Source: Valencia hispanica (lineage: Eukaryota; Chordata; Actinopteri; Cyprinodontiformes; Valenciidae). Taken from it: 64,000 bases of DNA. The notes under the pieces are model-generated. The model was not told the origin of the DNA. It ran no database searches and saw only the letters and a program-made list of their open reading frames with translations. Every line of letters starts with the position of its first letter. The stretch's first letter is position 1. Below, one piece after another: positions 34,501 to 56,053 of this stretch. The stretch spans positions 22,261,500 through 22,325,499 of the forward strand of contig OY747710.1 in NCBI GenBank assembly GCA_963556495.2, given 5' to 3'. The position numbers and the translations under genes were made by a program.

Positions 34501-37298
34501 TATGCAATTAGTGTTTCTTTTCCTTAAACTTTTTTCATCAAATGTAGGAAAATGAGGTGAGCGTTTCTACCATTGGCCTAAACCATGATTGGTCAGCTCT
34601 TAGTCTGCTCAACCAATCAATTCCCAAGAAATTCACACTCTGCCATAAGTGGAAATAACTAATTCAAACTTATATTTATTCATTTATTTCCAAAAATATT
34701 GATACATATATTTTAATTTGTATTACCTCACATTGAATTGTTTTTCTATGTATTTATTTTAACATTTATTTATTTGTTTTTTTAAATTTGTTTTTTTAAA
34801 ATGTATTAATGTATTTTAAAATGTATCTATTGTCAATTTTGGCTGGATCAGTCCTCTATATAAACAAGTCAATGAATGGAGATTATTGTCTCACTGTCTC
34901 CTTGTGTTATCCAGCAGGCATATAATGCCTCCACCCACATCTCTGCGTGTGAATGGAGTGAGACACCAGATGGAAGACAGGAGAATACAGCAAGCCTTTG
35001 TGGGTAAGGATATTACCCTATGGATTGACAAATCCCTGCCTCAATCCAGCACTCTGGACTGTAACACTTTTTAGGAGTGGGACAGATTTTCTTCTCTCTT
35101 CCATTATATAGAGGTAAAAACACCATGACGTGGTTCTGGTTAACCATTCCTGAAACTGTTCACATTTTTCTGGTATTACTGGAGATTAATGAGCTGACAG
35201 GTCACAAAAACTAAACAAATGCATGAAAACACACAAAAATTGTTGCTAATATTTAAAATGGCAGATTTCAGCCCATTCAGGCGTTAACTGGCTGTTCCTT
35301 TTAGGATTCTGCTGGTGTGACTCAGTATCTCCATAGATGTTGTTACACCTATGGCTTGACAAACCTTTTGAGTAGAGATGTGCCAATCAGAATTTTGTAG
35401 CCTATATGAAATCTACAATAAAAATATCTAACTTTTTTCCCTTTAGCCTTCCCGACTGGAGTGTTTTTTTTTGTTAGTAACTGTGTGTGAGAGGAGCTGC
35501 ACAGGCTTTTACAGCTAATTTAAACCAAGACAAAATGATTAAGAGTCACTTTCAAAGGACACTTTCAGTTTGTCTTTAGCATCACCGTCAGTGAGATAAG
35601 ATTTCCAAGACTCCCAGACCCAGCATGTTCCATGACAGATTGAGCTTCAACGCTTTATAAATGAGACCCGAGGATCTCGAGGAACAACCAGGGTGATGCA
35701 TGAGACGGTCATCAGTCTCAGGCTTCATTTATAAAGCTTGCTTACGCACAAAATGGGGTCTGAAAATTGCACGTTAGTTTCTACGCAAACTTTGTGACTT
35801 ATGGAGAAACTTGACGGAACAATGTGCACAACTTTAAACTTCAAAGCTCAAGACGATCAAACAGAAAAACATTGCTATAATACATTCCACTTTCCTGTTA
35901 TCTCCTGAAGTCTCTCACTCTCTTGCAACCTGAATAACGCACACACAGCATAGGAAGTAGTAACATCTTACAACTCTGTGCTTCCTCTCATAGCTACTAT
36001 TGCTGACTTTGAAAGAGTGAAAGTAAAAGTGTGAGATTGACTTGGTAGCACTCAAGCATGGTGCCTTTAGTGACTGGAAAAAAGATCAGCATTTTGAGTA
36101 GAAAAAGTTTCCTAAAAGCCTGATTAAAAAACAAAAACACAGTCAACAAAATCTCTTACTTTAGAAGCTGAGCTGTTTATTTGATGTTTTTGACAAAATA
36201 CACATCGATTCTGTTACATTAACTCATTAAAAATGATGTATTGTCAGTTTGTAATAAACATAAATGTCAGATTCTAGTCAAAATATTTTTCTTCCGGTAT
36301 AGATTCCATACTGTGAGTATAAATGACAGTCTAAATGTATGTCGGTCTTTATTTTGGTATTAAAGTACGAATTAAATCATGGGATCCACTAAAAAACCAT
36401 ATATGCACTGCCTTGTAAGATACACAGACACATTTTTTGTGTTCAAGTTCTTCACTGCTATATTCTATTAGACATTTTTAAAAATAATCTGCTTTTTACC
36501 TTTGACTTTCTTTAGCCGGTTAAAATAAAGGACTATGCCAACCACAGAAACTTGTACTTAACAGAGGTGGTAAAGAGAGTATCGGGTTTGGGACACGTCA
36601 GTTTAAGAACCCAGCCAGTTTCTCTGTGCACCTCTTGCTTTAATTGTTGCCAGTCACCTGTTTAAGATAAAGTCCTCTGTAATGTTGCGTTCTGATGACA
36701 TCATCAGTCTGGACTGTTTGTAGTTTTTCTGCTGTCCTCGCTAACAAGAATCTCTCCTGTTTTTGTGTTCTTCTCTTTTTCTCTGTGTTTTTCTTCTCTT
36801 CCATGTGTCTCTCTGGTGACGCTGGAAACTGATTGGGGGTGGGGCATGCCTCGACCTGTGATGCCGTCCTGCCACTCGAATGGACGGGCCCCCCTCCTCT
36901 ACTCTGCTGACAAACATTAACTTGTCTGTTGTTGCTCCACAATGTGTTTGGAAATGATTAACTTGTCACATTTGAATTGTTGGTGCTCTTTATTTTTCCT
37001 CCCCTCTTCTCCAAATCGCGCTTGCTTGTCTCTTCTTGCTGCTCTCCTCCTTCCTGCAGAGCCTCCAGTGAAAAGACTAAGAACCGGTTTGGTAGCGTAC
37101 ACCGGCGACTCCTCTGATGAAGAGGAAGACCACACTTCCTCCAAGGCCTCATGGCTAGGTAACCATGGGGCAGGTAACCATCCACCCACCTCTACTGCTT
37201 CAACCTGGGCACAGGGCTATCGCTGCCCACCGCCTCTGCAAACCCGTGCCAAAACGCAACCACAGCAGCAGTCCATACCTTTCTGGATGGCACCATGA
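23114..37298 (+). CDS. khdc4: KH domain-containing protein 4 (KIAA0907/BLOM7)
   Basis: This nuclear RNA-binding protein is linked in mammals to pre-mRNA splicing through the Prp19 complex. Fourteen coding exons join in frame to 628 residues (human about 614): 23114-23142, 24007-24193, 24919-25047, 25141-25220, 25314-25366, 25460-25638, 25886-26097, 28920-28980, 29932-29992, 30285-30601, 33572-33715, 34121-34230, 34918-35003, 37060-37298. Residues 12-18 read RRSKWDQ. The first KH-like region spans about 80-175 ([32 protein letters not shown]). The second spans about 220-325 ([36 protein letters not shown]). A Pro-rich region at 330-470 follows, then [28 protein letters not shown] and the terminal PFWMAP. 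The exon 3 donor, GTCCGC, is weak. The start is chosen from the MS...GRRSKWDQP match and the phase-2 junction. Confidence 0.93.
27225..27257 (+). other. khdc4: Candidate 33-nt cassette exon in khdc4 intron 7
   Basis: A pyrimidine-rich acceptor (ttgcttttttccttggcag) is followed by 33 bases and then a consensus donor GTAAGT at 27258-27263. In the phase set by exon 7 it reads open and keeps the downstream frame, adding eleven residues ([11 protein letters not shown]) after S290 of the second KH region. I know of no matching segment in the mammalian protein, so this is a splice-signal prediction only. Confidence 0.35.
27625..28540 (+). mobile_element. L2-type LINE 3' fragment in khdc4 intron 7
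   Basis: A 5'-truncated LINE in the same orientation as the gene. It encodes the C-terminal part of an L2 reverse transcriptase: [57 protein letters not shown] and [16 protein letters not shown]. It ends in an (ATT)n tail at 28504-28539. About 244 codons stay open, which suggests a fairly recent insertion. Truncation at 27.6 kb removes the catalytic part. Confidence 0.88.
29714..29838 (+). ncRNA. Candidate H/ACA box snoRNA in khdc4 intron 8
   Basis: Two hairpins with the H and ACA boxes in the expected order. The 5' hairpin closes with an 8-bp stem, CAGTGGAA (29714-29721) with TTCCACTG (29751-29758). An H box AGATAA (ANANNA) follows directly at 29759-29764. The 3' hairpin closes with TTTGCA (29768-29773) and TGCAAA (29828-29833), and ACA at 29833-29835 is followed by three bases. 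Total length is about 125 nt and the strand matches the host gene. The mammalian homologue of this host gene is known to carry H/ACA RNAs (SNORA80E/SNORA42 and SCARNA4) in introns. I see no UGAG CAB box in either loop, so a nucleolar rather than Cajal-body RNA is more likely. Guide pockets and targets were not resolved; the apical stems are weak. Confidence 0.6.
30740..31160 (+). mobile_element. Possible DNA transposon fragment in khdc4 intron 10
   Basis: A GC-richer island inside an AT-rich intron. It includes an open segment at 30893-31093 with the motif [15 protein letters not shown] and CpG-containing flanks such as 'ctccgcccaca'. This resembles the start of coding sequence in some fish DNA transposons. 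I cannot define ends or target duplication, so the class is open. Confidence 0.3.
32555..33480 (-). repeat. Dispersed repeat, reverse copy, split by an insertion
   Basis: The two outer parts (32555-32670 and 33415-33480) match the repeat at 3700-3870 in reverse. They would be contiguous but for the insertion at 32671-33414. It lies in khdc4 intron 10. Confidence 0.6.
32671..33414 (+). mobile_element. Non-autonomous PIF/Harbinger-like element with TAA duplication
   Basis: A 744-bp insertion inside an older repeat. The ends are CGGTGCGTCTAATGG and the complement of GTGTGAACGCACCA, sharing GGTGCGT, and TAA flanks both sides (32668-32670 and 33415-33417). PIF/Harbinger elements duplicate TWA. 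The interior at 33076-33165 encodes an eroded [19 protein letters not shown] segment like the MADF/Myb-like accessory protein of that superfamily. No transposase is visible, so it would need an autonomous relative. Confidence 0.65.
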
Positions 37299-37785
37299 AA
37301 CTGAAATGTCTCTCAATACTTTCTTCAACCTTGCAGGACCTCATTTCTTCACCACAAATCTCCTTTTGGATCACATAGAGGACAGCTTCTTGACAGCTGT
37401 GTGTTTGTTTTGAACAATTCAGCTCTTGAATCCAACCGCACGTACTAATATTTTGTATACATTACAGGTTGAAGATGAACATTTGCACGACTCCCTTTTC
37501 TTTGTCGATCTCTACATGTTCAGATGAGTGACGATCTGCCTGGCATATTACTTTAAATTCATTCAGAACCGCAGTAGATCTAAAAAAATGGTCTAAAGCT
37601 GTAAAAATATCAGTTTGATATCATACATCAATGACCATTTTAATTTAAAGGTAGTTTCTACTGTTTTGGCCCTTTTTTGTGTCTCCCCATTTGTTTGTTT
37701 GTTGGTTTTCTTTCCTAATTACTCTTTTGTACAGGTCATACAGGAATTACATGTGGTAAACCTACAAAATTTCATCCTTTAATGA

Positions 37786-37791
37786 AATAAA
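37786..37791 (+). terminator. khdc4: khdc4 polyadenylation signal
   Basis: AATAAA lies 488 bp after the khdc4 stop codon. It is followed within 35 bp by a hexamer on the other strand that could serve ndufv1. Confidence 0.55.
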
Positions 37792-37820
37792 CCTAATTTA
37801 TTGGGGTGATTGAGACTGTA

Positions 37821-37826
37821 TTTATT
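37821..37826 (-). terminator. ndufv1: ndufv1 polyadenylation signal
   Basis: TTTATT on the plus strand gives AATAAA on the ndufv1 strand, 238 bp beyond its stop codon. The two convergent genes would have 3' ends that abut or overlap. Confidence 0.5.
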
Positions 37827-38063
37827 TCTTTAAGCTCAAGCAGATGTTAGATTTGCTAAATGAATCATTGGGAATATAGTGAGTGCTTATAGATATCACA
37901 AAGCAATTTAAATGTTTAAATATTACATAAATGTATAACCACACAGCAGAAAACACTTTTAACTTCAAAATATGTGCTGAAATATGAATCATTTATACGA
38001 AAGTATAACTAAATCAGATTTGTGTTATTATTGTATTGGATAATATGCAGGATGTTTCTCAGC

Positions 38064-47375
<9,312 letters not shown>

Positions 47376-47450
47376 TTTGTGGGGAGACAACCTCCAACCT
47401 GTTGCTCCTCTCTGGCTCCCAGATCTCTCCCAATGCACCCAAATCGACTC
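47376..47450 (-). promoter_or_regulatory. ndufv1: ndufv1 5' leader and proximal promoter region
   Basis: The GC- and CpG-rich block from about 47270 to 47450 covers exon 1 and the sequence just upstream, in otherwise AT-rich DNA. This is typical of a housekeeping promoter. No TATA box is evident. The exact start site cannot be placed. Confidence 0.4.
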
Positions 47451-47895
47451 TTGAAACCTTCTGCTGCTGAAGGAGGGCAGCTTCAGGCCTCCTGGTCCAG
47501 ATTAATTAAACTAAGAAGATTAGGGAACCACCGCCGTCACATCCTGTTCATGCAGGCAGGGCCGGCCTGTCATCCAGGCTTTGTCAACACATCAGCAGAC
47601 TTAGGCCTTTATTGCATTAGGCACCTAAACACATTTTAGATGTTACTTTGCTTTTACATGAATTGTATAAAAGTACACGCAACTCACTTAATAGTTTAAT
47701 CCTGTTTACAAAACGATCTGTAGACGTCCAATTCAATTCAATTTTTACAGCTGGAGAAGCACAGACCTACATTAAAAAAAAATGTAGGTCTGTTATAAAT
47801 TAACATAATAAATAGTTAATATTAGGGAACTGGAAGGAAAATGAGGACTGGTTTTCCCATTGTTGTTTCCAATAAAAATCTAATAAGTGTGGTCC

Positions 47896-48197
47896 TGTCA
47901 CGCTGCCCTATTCCTGCCTTATTGTCTTCACCTGTCTGTCTCATCATCCACACCTGATCCTACTCACCTCCTGCCTTTAAGACCCCTCACTTCCTTTCAC
48001 TCTCGGCCGGATCATCCTTCCTTAGTAGTAGTATTTGTCAATCCCCATGGTGTGTCATTCTTCCTGCTGTCTTCCTTCCCTGCCCGATGTCCAGTGTCTT
48101 CATCATCATCATCACCACGACCTCATCACTGTAATAAACATCCTGCACCTTCCTTCAGCGAGTGCGTTTGGGTCCATTCTCCACACACCTCGTGACA
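47896..48197 (+). mobile_element. Solo LTR with 5-bp target duplication
   Basis: The 302-bp unit begins TGTCACG and ends CGTGACA. The 5-bp word GGTCC flanks it on both sides (47891-47895 and 48198-48202). It contains an AATAAA signal near 48133. No internal retroelement coding sequence is next to it, so it is a solo LTR left by recombination. The TGTCACG start and 5-bp duplication fit Ty3/gypsy-type LTRs; orientation is inferred from the AATAAA. It lies about 520 bp upstream of the ndufv1 start codon. Confidence 0.8.
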
Positions 48198-48239
48198 GGT
48201 CCACATTTGTATTCAACCCCCTTGAATTAATAATTTGTT

Positions 48240-48690
48240 GAATCACCTCTCACTCTTCAGCTGCAAATCTTTAGAAGTGTATACAGGCTTTGACTAAATA
48301 CAGACAGAATTTTTCCTTCATTCATCTTTGCAAAATACGTCACGCACTGTCAGATGAATGGAGAGCATCTGTGAATATCAATTTTCAAGTCTTGATATAG
48401 ATTATCCACTATTTTTATTTTTGAACTTTGACTAGTCCATTAAGCTTTAATCTAAAGCATTCCATAGTAGCTCTGGCTGCCCGTTTATGGTCACTGTTGG
48501 CTAGAAGGTGAGCCTCCCCTTTAGTCTCAAATCAGGTTTTCCTTCAGGATTGTCCTGTGTTTAGCTTCACCCATCTTACGTGCTCTTTTTTGTCACAGAA
48601 AAAAACATCCCCATACCTTGCTGTTGCCACCACCGTGTTTCACCATGTGAGTGGTGTTTTCAAGGTGATCTGAAGTAGTTATTCACAACA
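48240..48690 (-). mobile_element. Tc1-type transposon remnant
   Basis: Degenerate minus-strand transposase, recognisable from plus-strand pieces such as 'gatgaatggagagcatctgtgaa', 'ggattgtcctgtgtttagcttc' (48548-48569) and 'ttgctgttgccaccaccgtgtttcac' (48619-48644). No frame is preserved. Confidence 0.65.
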
Positions 48691-48699
48691 CATTGTGTT

Positions 48700-51100
48700 T
48701 TACAGGTGGTCCAGAAAGTAACATTTTTGTCCCATCTTCCACATGTTTGCTGTGTTCAGTACATGACATGGCAAACTGCAAATAAAAATGATCAGTAGCT
48801 TGTCTTCATACTTTCTTACCTTTTTCAAGGAGTCAGAGTAAATGAGGCTATTCACAAATGCATGCTACACTAAACAAACATTTTAGTAGCCATGGTTAGG
48901 TCTATTTCACATATGTAGAAAGTGAAAATATTCTAAATATTTTGTGGCCAGTTCCTATTCCCCAGCGGAGGCTATGAGAAAGAAGCTGGAACTTATACAA
49001 ATACCTATAGCACAAATTTTCATCACTATGACATAATTTTGACAGTGGCAGAATTATATTATGGTGGTTATCATTTGCCAGTACTAAAAAAAAACTACTG
49101 AACACACTTACTGCAATAAATATCTGCCAGGTATATAGCAAAATTTGATAAAGATTAGCAAGGTCCTTAGCTTAACTATGGGCTCTGGGTGGTGAGTCAA
49201 AGTATTTTCAAATCATCGCCATCTGGACTCCCTGATTAAACTCAGCTATGATGCCTGTTGGTGGACAGTCTCAATATGTTCAGCGAGATGCACGTGCAGT
49301 TACAGATACGGTTCTTGTGCACTCTGTGCAAAAATAGTTAATGCAGCTTATTTTGTTGATAGAATCTGACTTTTCCACTTCCTCACCCTTGTCTGTCTGA
49401 CAGGTGAACTGGTTTAGCAGTATCAGTTCTGTTCTGCAGACACAAACAGTTCTTGGTGTAGCAGGCGCTAGTCATTACAGTTAGCGATTTTAGAGCTAAA
49501 TTCCACCTGAAAAACTGTCTAATGTTGAGTTAGCACTTCAGCAAACTGGTTTGCATAAAAACACCCACAAAAGCAAGACGTGAGCTCTTTTAACACTGTA
49601 GCTGTATGAGTGACTCAGATATACCCTCACAAGTAAATGGTAAAGTTATCTATGTGGAGGGATTATAGCACGAGTGGGACAAAACTTATGTTGCTATCAA
49701 GAAAAGGGACAATTAGACTGGGACAACAATGCTTAATGAGCTGTATAGTGATGAAATGTATCATGTCATTTAATTGCACTGTAAAAAGTTGGTGTGACCC
49801 AATGTTTCTTCAATAACTCACATGTTTAGCAGGAAAAAGAAAACAAAGAACTAACCAGAACATCCCTAAAAACCTACAAACAATCCCAGAGCAAGCAATA
49901 AACTCAAGCTTTTTAAAGAGATATTTTTCTAACTTCCTGCTTCGGCTAAATAAGATGTTGTGCTGATGCTAACATGTAAATTCAGCTAGCATTTTAGGTC
50001 TTGTCCTATACCATTGCATCAGCTGTTTTTAATTAAATGAAAATTATACACTGCTCTTTGCTCCTGGTTTTGAAAAGGGAATGCCAAGTTACAGCTACCA
50101 ATAGGAAGGTGTGGGTTAGTCGCTTGAAAAAAATTGGGTTACTTGCCTTCATGCACATGAGAGGCTGACATCTCATTCTCAGTTGATAAGGTCGGTTAGA
50201 ATACCCGGCCACCTTCTAAAAGATAGGACTTGAAGATTTTGTGGAACATGAAGCTGCATCTTTGATGTATGGGTTCCTTTTCATGCACTCCCATTTTGAA
50301 TAGTGAGTGAATAGTGGGATCAGTGATGTGCAGTGTTCTGCTTCATCATGACTGGGTAATTTGTTTTTCCATGACAGATTTTCATTTTTATATTAATGAA
50401 TCAACTGACCATCTGGGGATATAGTTTCAGCACTTGGGTGCCCCCAAATGGTCAGATAATTATTAGCCACATTAATCAGACAGTAGAGGATGCCATTAGT
50501 TTCACTTTCAAGCTTTCAGCATCCTGAGTTGAGTTTAGCATCTGCTTAGTGCATACTGAAATTCTTTATTAATGGGTGATTACAGCAAAATTGAGTTACT
50601 GTTGCATCAGTGATGCATATTTGAGATGGTATGTGTGAGCGACTGCATTTATGCAAATTAATTTTTAGAAATAAAAAAACTACTTTGTGGCAGTCTGGTT
50701 TAGCTAATGATAGACATGTTTGTGCCACACTGTAAAATGCATTGCAAGGTGATGTAGAAGCAAAATATGTTCTTATGTCACTGAAACAAAAGCGTATACA
50801 TTGACATTAACTGAGCCTTGACATATGCAGAGGAAACTGAGCTGGCAAAAAGGTAAATGTGCACTTATTATTATTTTCCCTGAAAATGCGTATAAGGTTT
50901 GATTTAAAAAAGTAGACTGATATTTTTTTATAATAATTGTCTTGTTAAATGTTTAAAGACTGGTGTCAATAGTAATGAAAACATGTCAAACAGGTGCATT
51001 GTTTGGTCACCAGAGGGCGCAAACCTGATTAATTGTAGAGGTTTGAGGAGTAAGGCTTTCAACGGTTGTGATTATAAACAACAAAGCAACACAAAAAAGT
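48700..51100. other. Intergenic AT-rich stretch, no gene seen
   Basis: I see no conserved coding sequence, RNA gene or well-defined repeat in this stretch between the Tc1 remnant and the putative distal end of the zbtb7b 3' region. Confidence 0.5.
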
Positions 51101-51114
51101 TAAGCTTAGATATC

Positions 51115-53403
51115 TTTATTCTCTTTACATCATCTGAAACGAATAATGGGGAAATAAATTTGTATCTCTGAGAAGAAGTCCTCTAAAAACTGAAAGACAA
51201 AAAACAAAAAAAAAGTATCCCTGATAGTGGGGTCTCTATTTAGACCATACCCCTCATAGTCCCCTCACCGAAGCCAGGAAAGAAAAATACCCCACACAGC
51301 TCACATATAAACACATACTTCACAGCTGACATCAGTTTAACTGTCATTCATTCACAAAGCTTTTCACTGGGAGCACCAACACCCTTCATGCACAGGACCA
51401 ACTGTCATACTGCCATTCCAGTAAGACAGGTTCCAGCAAGGCCAGTAGTTCACTTTCATTACTATTACCTGCACATACGATTTCCTTCATTACAAAATCA
51501 ACAAAATATATTTCAAACTTCTGGAATCCCACTTGCATGAAGCGTGCCAATCCCCCTACAGCACCGCTTGCTTCCCATTTGACATTTTGAATAATCACTT
51601 AGTGCATTGCTCTAGATTTCCTGAGAATAGTTGCAGCACAAATAAACCCTAAGGCAACTTCATCCCTATATATCGAGATATATATATATATATCTCGATA
51701 TATAGGGATATATATATAAACTTCACTATGTGATGAAGTATGTATGAGGGGTTTACAGGAGTACAGTCTACTTAATCAGAATTTTTAATTGTGATGAGAG
51801 AGTTAAAGGATGAGATGTTGAAAGTTGGACAAGAAATGCTTGAAGCTCTCCAATCTCATAGTGCAAATAAAATGGAAACAGAGAGTTCCAAAACAGCAAA
51901 GACAGGGTATAGTGCACACAAGGCCAGAACAGCACGTATGCTACATGGATTTTAATATGAATAGGAAAAAAGAAAATTTAACAATAAAAACAAAAAATAA
52001 AGCCATTAATGTTTGCAAAACACGCAGCAAAAACAGCCATGGAAAGCATGAAGTTTTTGGACAGAGATCAAAAAACTCAAAAAGGTAATGGCCCCTTTTA
52101 GTCACAGCCAAACTACAAGAACTGCTATGTAATAGTGTGTGATACATACTGTCCACACTGATTTAACAGGAAAATCATTCTGTGTTCAAGTTCCAAGAGT
52201 TTTTAACCCCCACCACCTCCACACACACACATCTGATGTCTTTGCTCTAGTCCTTTGTGTAACCCTCTGAAGGGAGGAATGTGTCTGTGTTACTGCAGAA
52301 CCTGGTGGGTTAAATGTGCAAAGAATGCGTTTGAGGAAGAATGGCTTAAAAGAAGACAATCAGCCTTTTTTTTTTAAAAAAACAAGGCGTTTTGGTATAT
52401 AGGATTGTAGAGCAAAAATCATCAGTGCGGGTTCTCATAAGTTTGGACAAAGACTGGGTTCTGATTCGGGTTCAGGTCTGGATGTGGTCTTAAGACAGCC
52501 ATAATAAATAGCAATAAATAAATAAATACACAGAAGGGGTGTATATCGTCTCAGTAATCTCTACATTTTGTCATAGTTATTTGTTTTAAGAATGTAAATG
52601 AGAGCATAAGACGACCGATAAAAGATTAATCTTTTACCAATATCAACCCACTGATCCAGACTTTATGATTTTGTTTTTGGTCAGGCATTTAGCGCAGAGC
52701 ACTTTGGCTCTGAAACATCGATATGCAAGTAGAGTCTTTCTCATGGCTTTTCAAAAGAGTTGGGAAGAATCTTCTCTTCAAACCCAACATTGGCTACAAT
52801 TCACCCTTTCTCTTCTTCTGCAAAACAAAAAAAAACCCTGCAGATCTTTGGTCTAAGCACCAAAATAAAACAAAGGTTGAACCACTAACAAAAACAAGAT
52901 TATTGCTTTTAACCCAAGGAATGAGCTTGATTAAATTACACTGCATTTCCATTGATAGCCACCAGAGGACAGCGGGCACACAAACCTTTCTGTGATTTTG
53001 TAGGCAATATGAATTTCAAACTGCATCTGAATCAACAAAAATATATTTTTCCATTCTGAAGCCCTGGATTTTAATTTGCATAGTGAAAAGCATCCTGGTG
53101 ACCAGATATTCAACAAACACCAGCATGAAAAAGTATCAGAGGCAACTCAAACCTAAAATACTTAAACAGCAAACATTAACATTAACAGACAAATAAGTCA
53201 ATAAAATGCCAAAACCAGAAGACCAACATTTAGAATATCTCAGAAAACCCGTTTTTTCTTTTATTAAATTTATTTTTGATAAATTTGAAGTGCTCTCTGT
53301 ATGGGAGCAGCAGGTCATTTAGTCCAGCCACCTGAGATAATTATATATATGTATATATATATTTTTTTACTGTGGATACTTTACCACATAAACAGTTTTT
53401 TTA
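51115..53403 (-). other. zbtb7b: zbtb7b downstream region, likely 3' UTR in part
   Basis: After the zbtb7b stop codon, two minus-strand AATAAA signals stand out: a near one at 53260-53265 and a distal one at 51115-51120. The near one gives a 3' UTR of about 140 nt; the distal one would give about 2.3 kb and include a 48-bp palindrome. I cannot tell which is used. No other gene is seen here. Confidence 0.35.
51662..51709. repeat. 48-bp perfect palindrome
   Basis: Every base from 51662 to 51709 pairs with its partner around the centre between 51685 and 51686. The arms read atccctatatatcgagat and its complement, joined by a TA run. It could extrude as a cruciform in DNA or fold as a 24-bp hairpin without a loop-forming spacer if transcribed. 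Confidence 0.95.
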
Positions 53404-55165
<1,762 letters not shown>

Positions 55166-55257
55166 CTACAGCACAGAAAGGTAGGATAAAGTATGTTTAA
55201 GAGCTGGGAGTAGAATACTTCACCAACTCTTGCTATTTAGTTGATAAAAATAGCAGA

Positions 55258-56053
55258 CTTACAGTGCAGTATCTGGCAAAGGTATTCCTACACCTTGAAC
55301 TTTGTAGCATGATAAGATATGGAAACTACAAACTTTGGTGTATTTCATTAGTGTTTTATATTGAAGAACAACATTGATCAGAGAAGCAGCCAAAATGCCC
55401 ATGGTAACTTTGGAGGAGCTGCAGAGTTCCAACAGGACAACTATAAGTTTAATTGATGGGGAGATGGACGAAGCTAAATACAGGACAATTCTGGAGGAAA
55501 ACCTGTTAGATGTTGCAAAAACACTTTGAGATTGAAGTTGGGGATCACCTTCCAGTAGAACACCGATATTTAGAGCTGTAGTGAGACTGCTAAGATCAAA
55601 CTACATTCATGTGCTAAAATGGCTCAGTCAAAGTCAGACCTACTGTAAATCCAATTTAGGGTGATTGTCCACAGATGCTGTTCATCCAGCCTGAGCTATT
55701 TCACAAAGACGAATGCGACAATTTTCATCTGTAGATGTGCAAAGCTGTTTGAGCCAAACTTGAAAAGAATTTCAGCTATAATTTTAAGTTGGTTTTTTCC
55801 TCTATCTTTTTTTAAATTAAAATTTTTTTTTTTTTTTTTACAAAGTATTGATTCAAAGTGTGAATATAAATACATGAAACTCTCTAGATTTTTTATTTAA
55901 AATTATTTTTTATTTGTGTTTCTCTTTCCTCACAATAATGCATCACTTTTTGTTGGACTATTACTTAAAATTCCATTAAAGTATACTGAAGTTTGAGGTT
56001 GTAACATGACAAAATGTTCTAGGAAAGCGAATACTTTTGCAAGGCACTGAGAG
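55258..56053 (+). mobile_element. Internally deleted Tc1-type transposon upstream of zbtb7b
   Basis: The left end has 'cagtgcagtatctggcaaag' and the right end 'gaatacttttgcaaggcactg', which are imperfect inverted ends of a fish Tc1 family. Between them lie parts of transposase sequence, such as 'ggtaactttggaggagctgcagag' (55401-55424) and 'tggctcagtcaaagtcagacc'. The middle is deleted. It is the most complete copy of the family also found at 14 and 19 kb. Confidence 0.7.
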
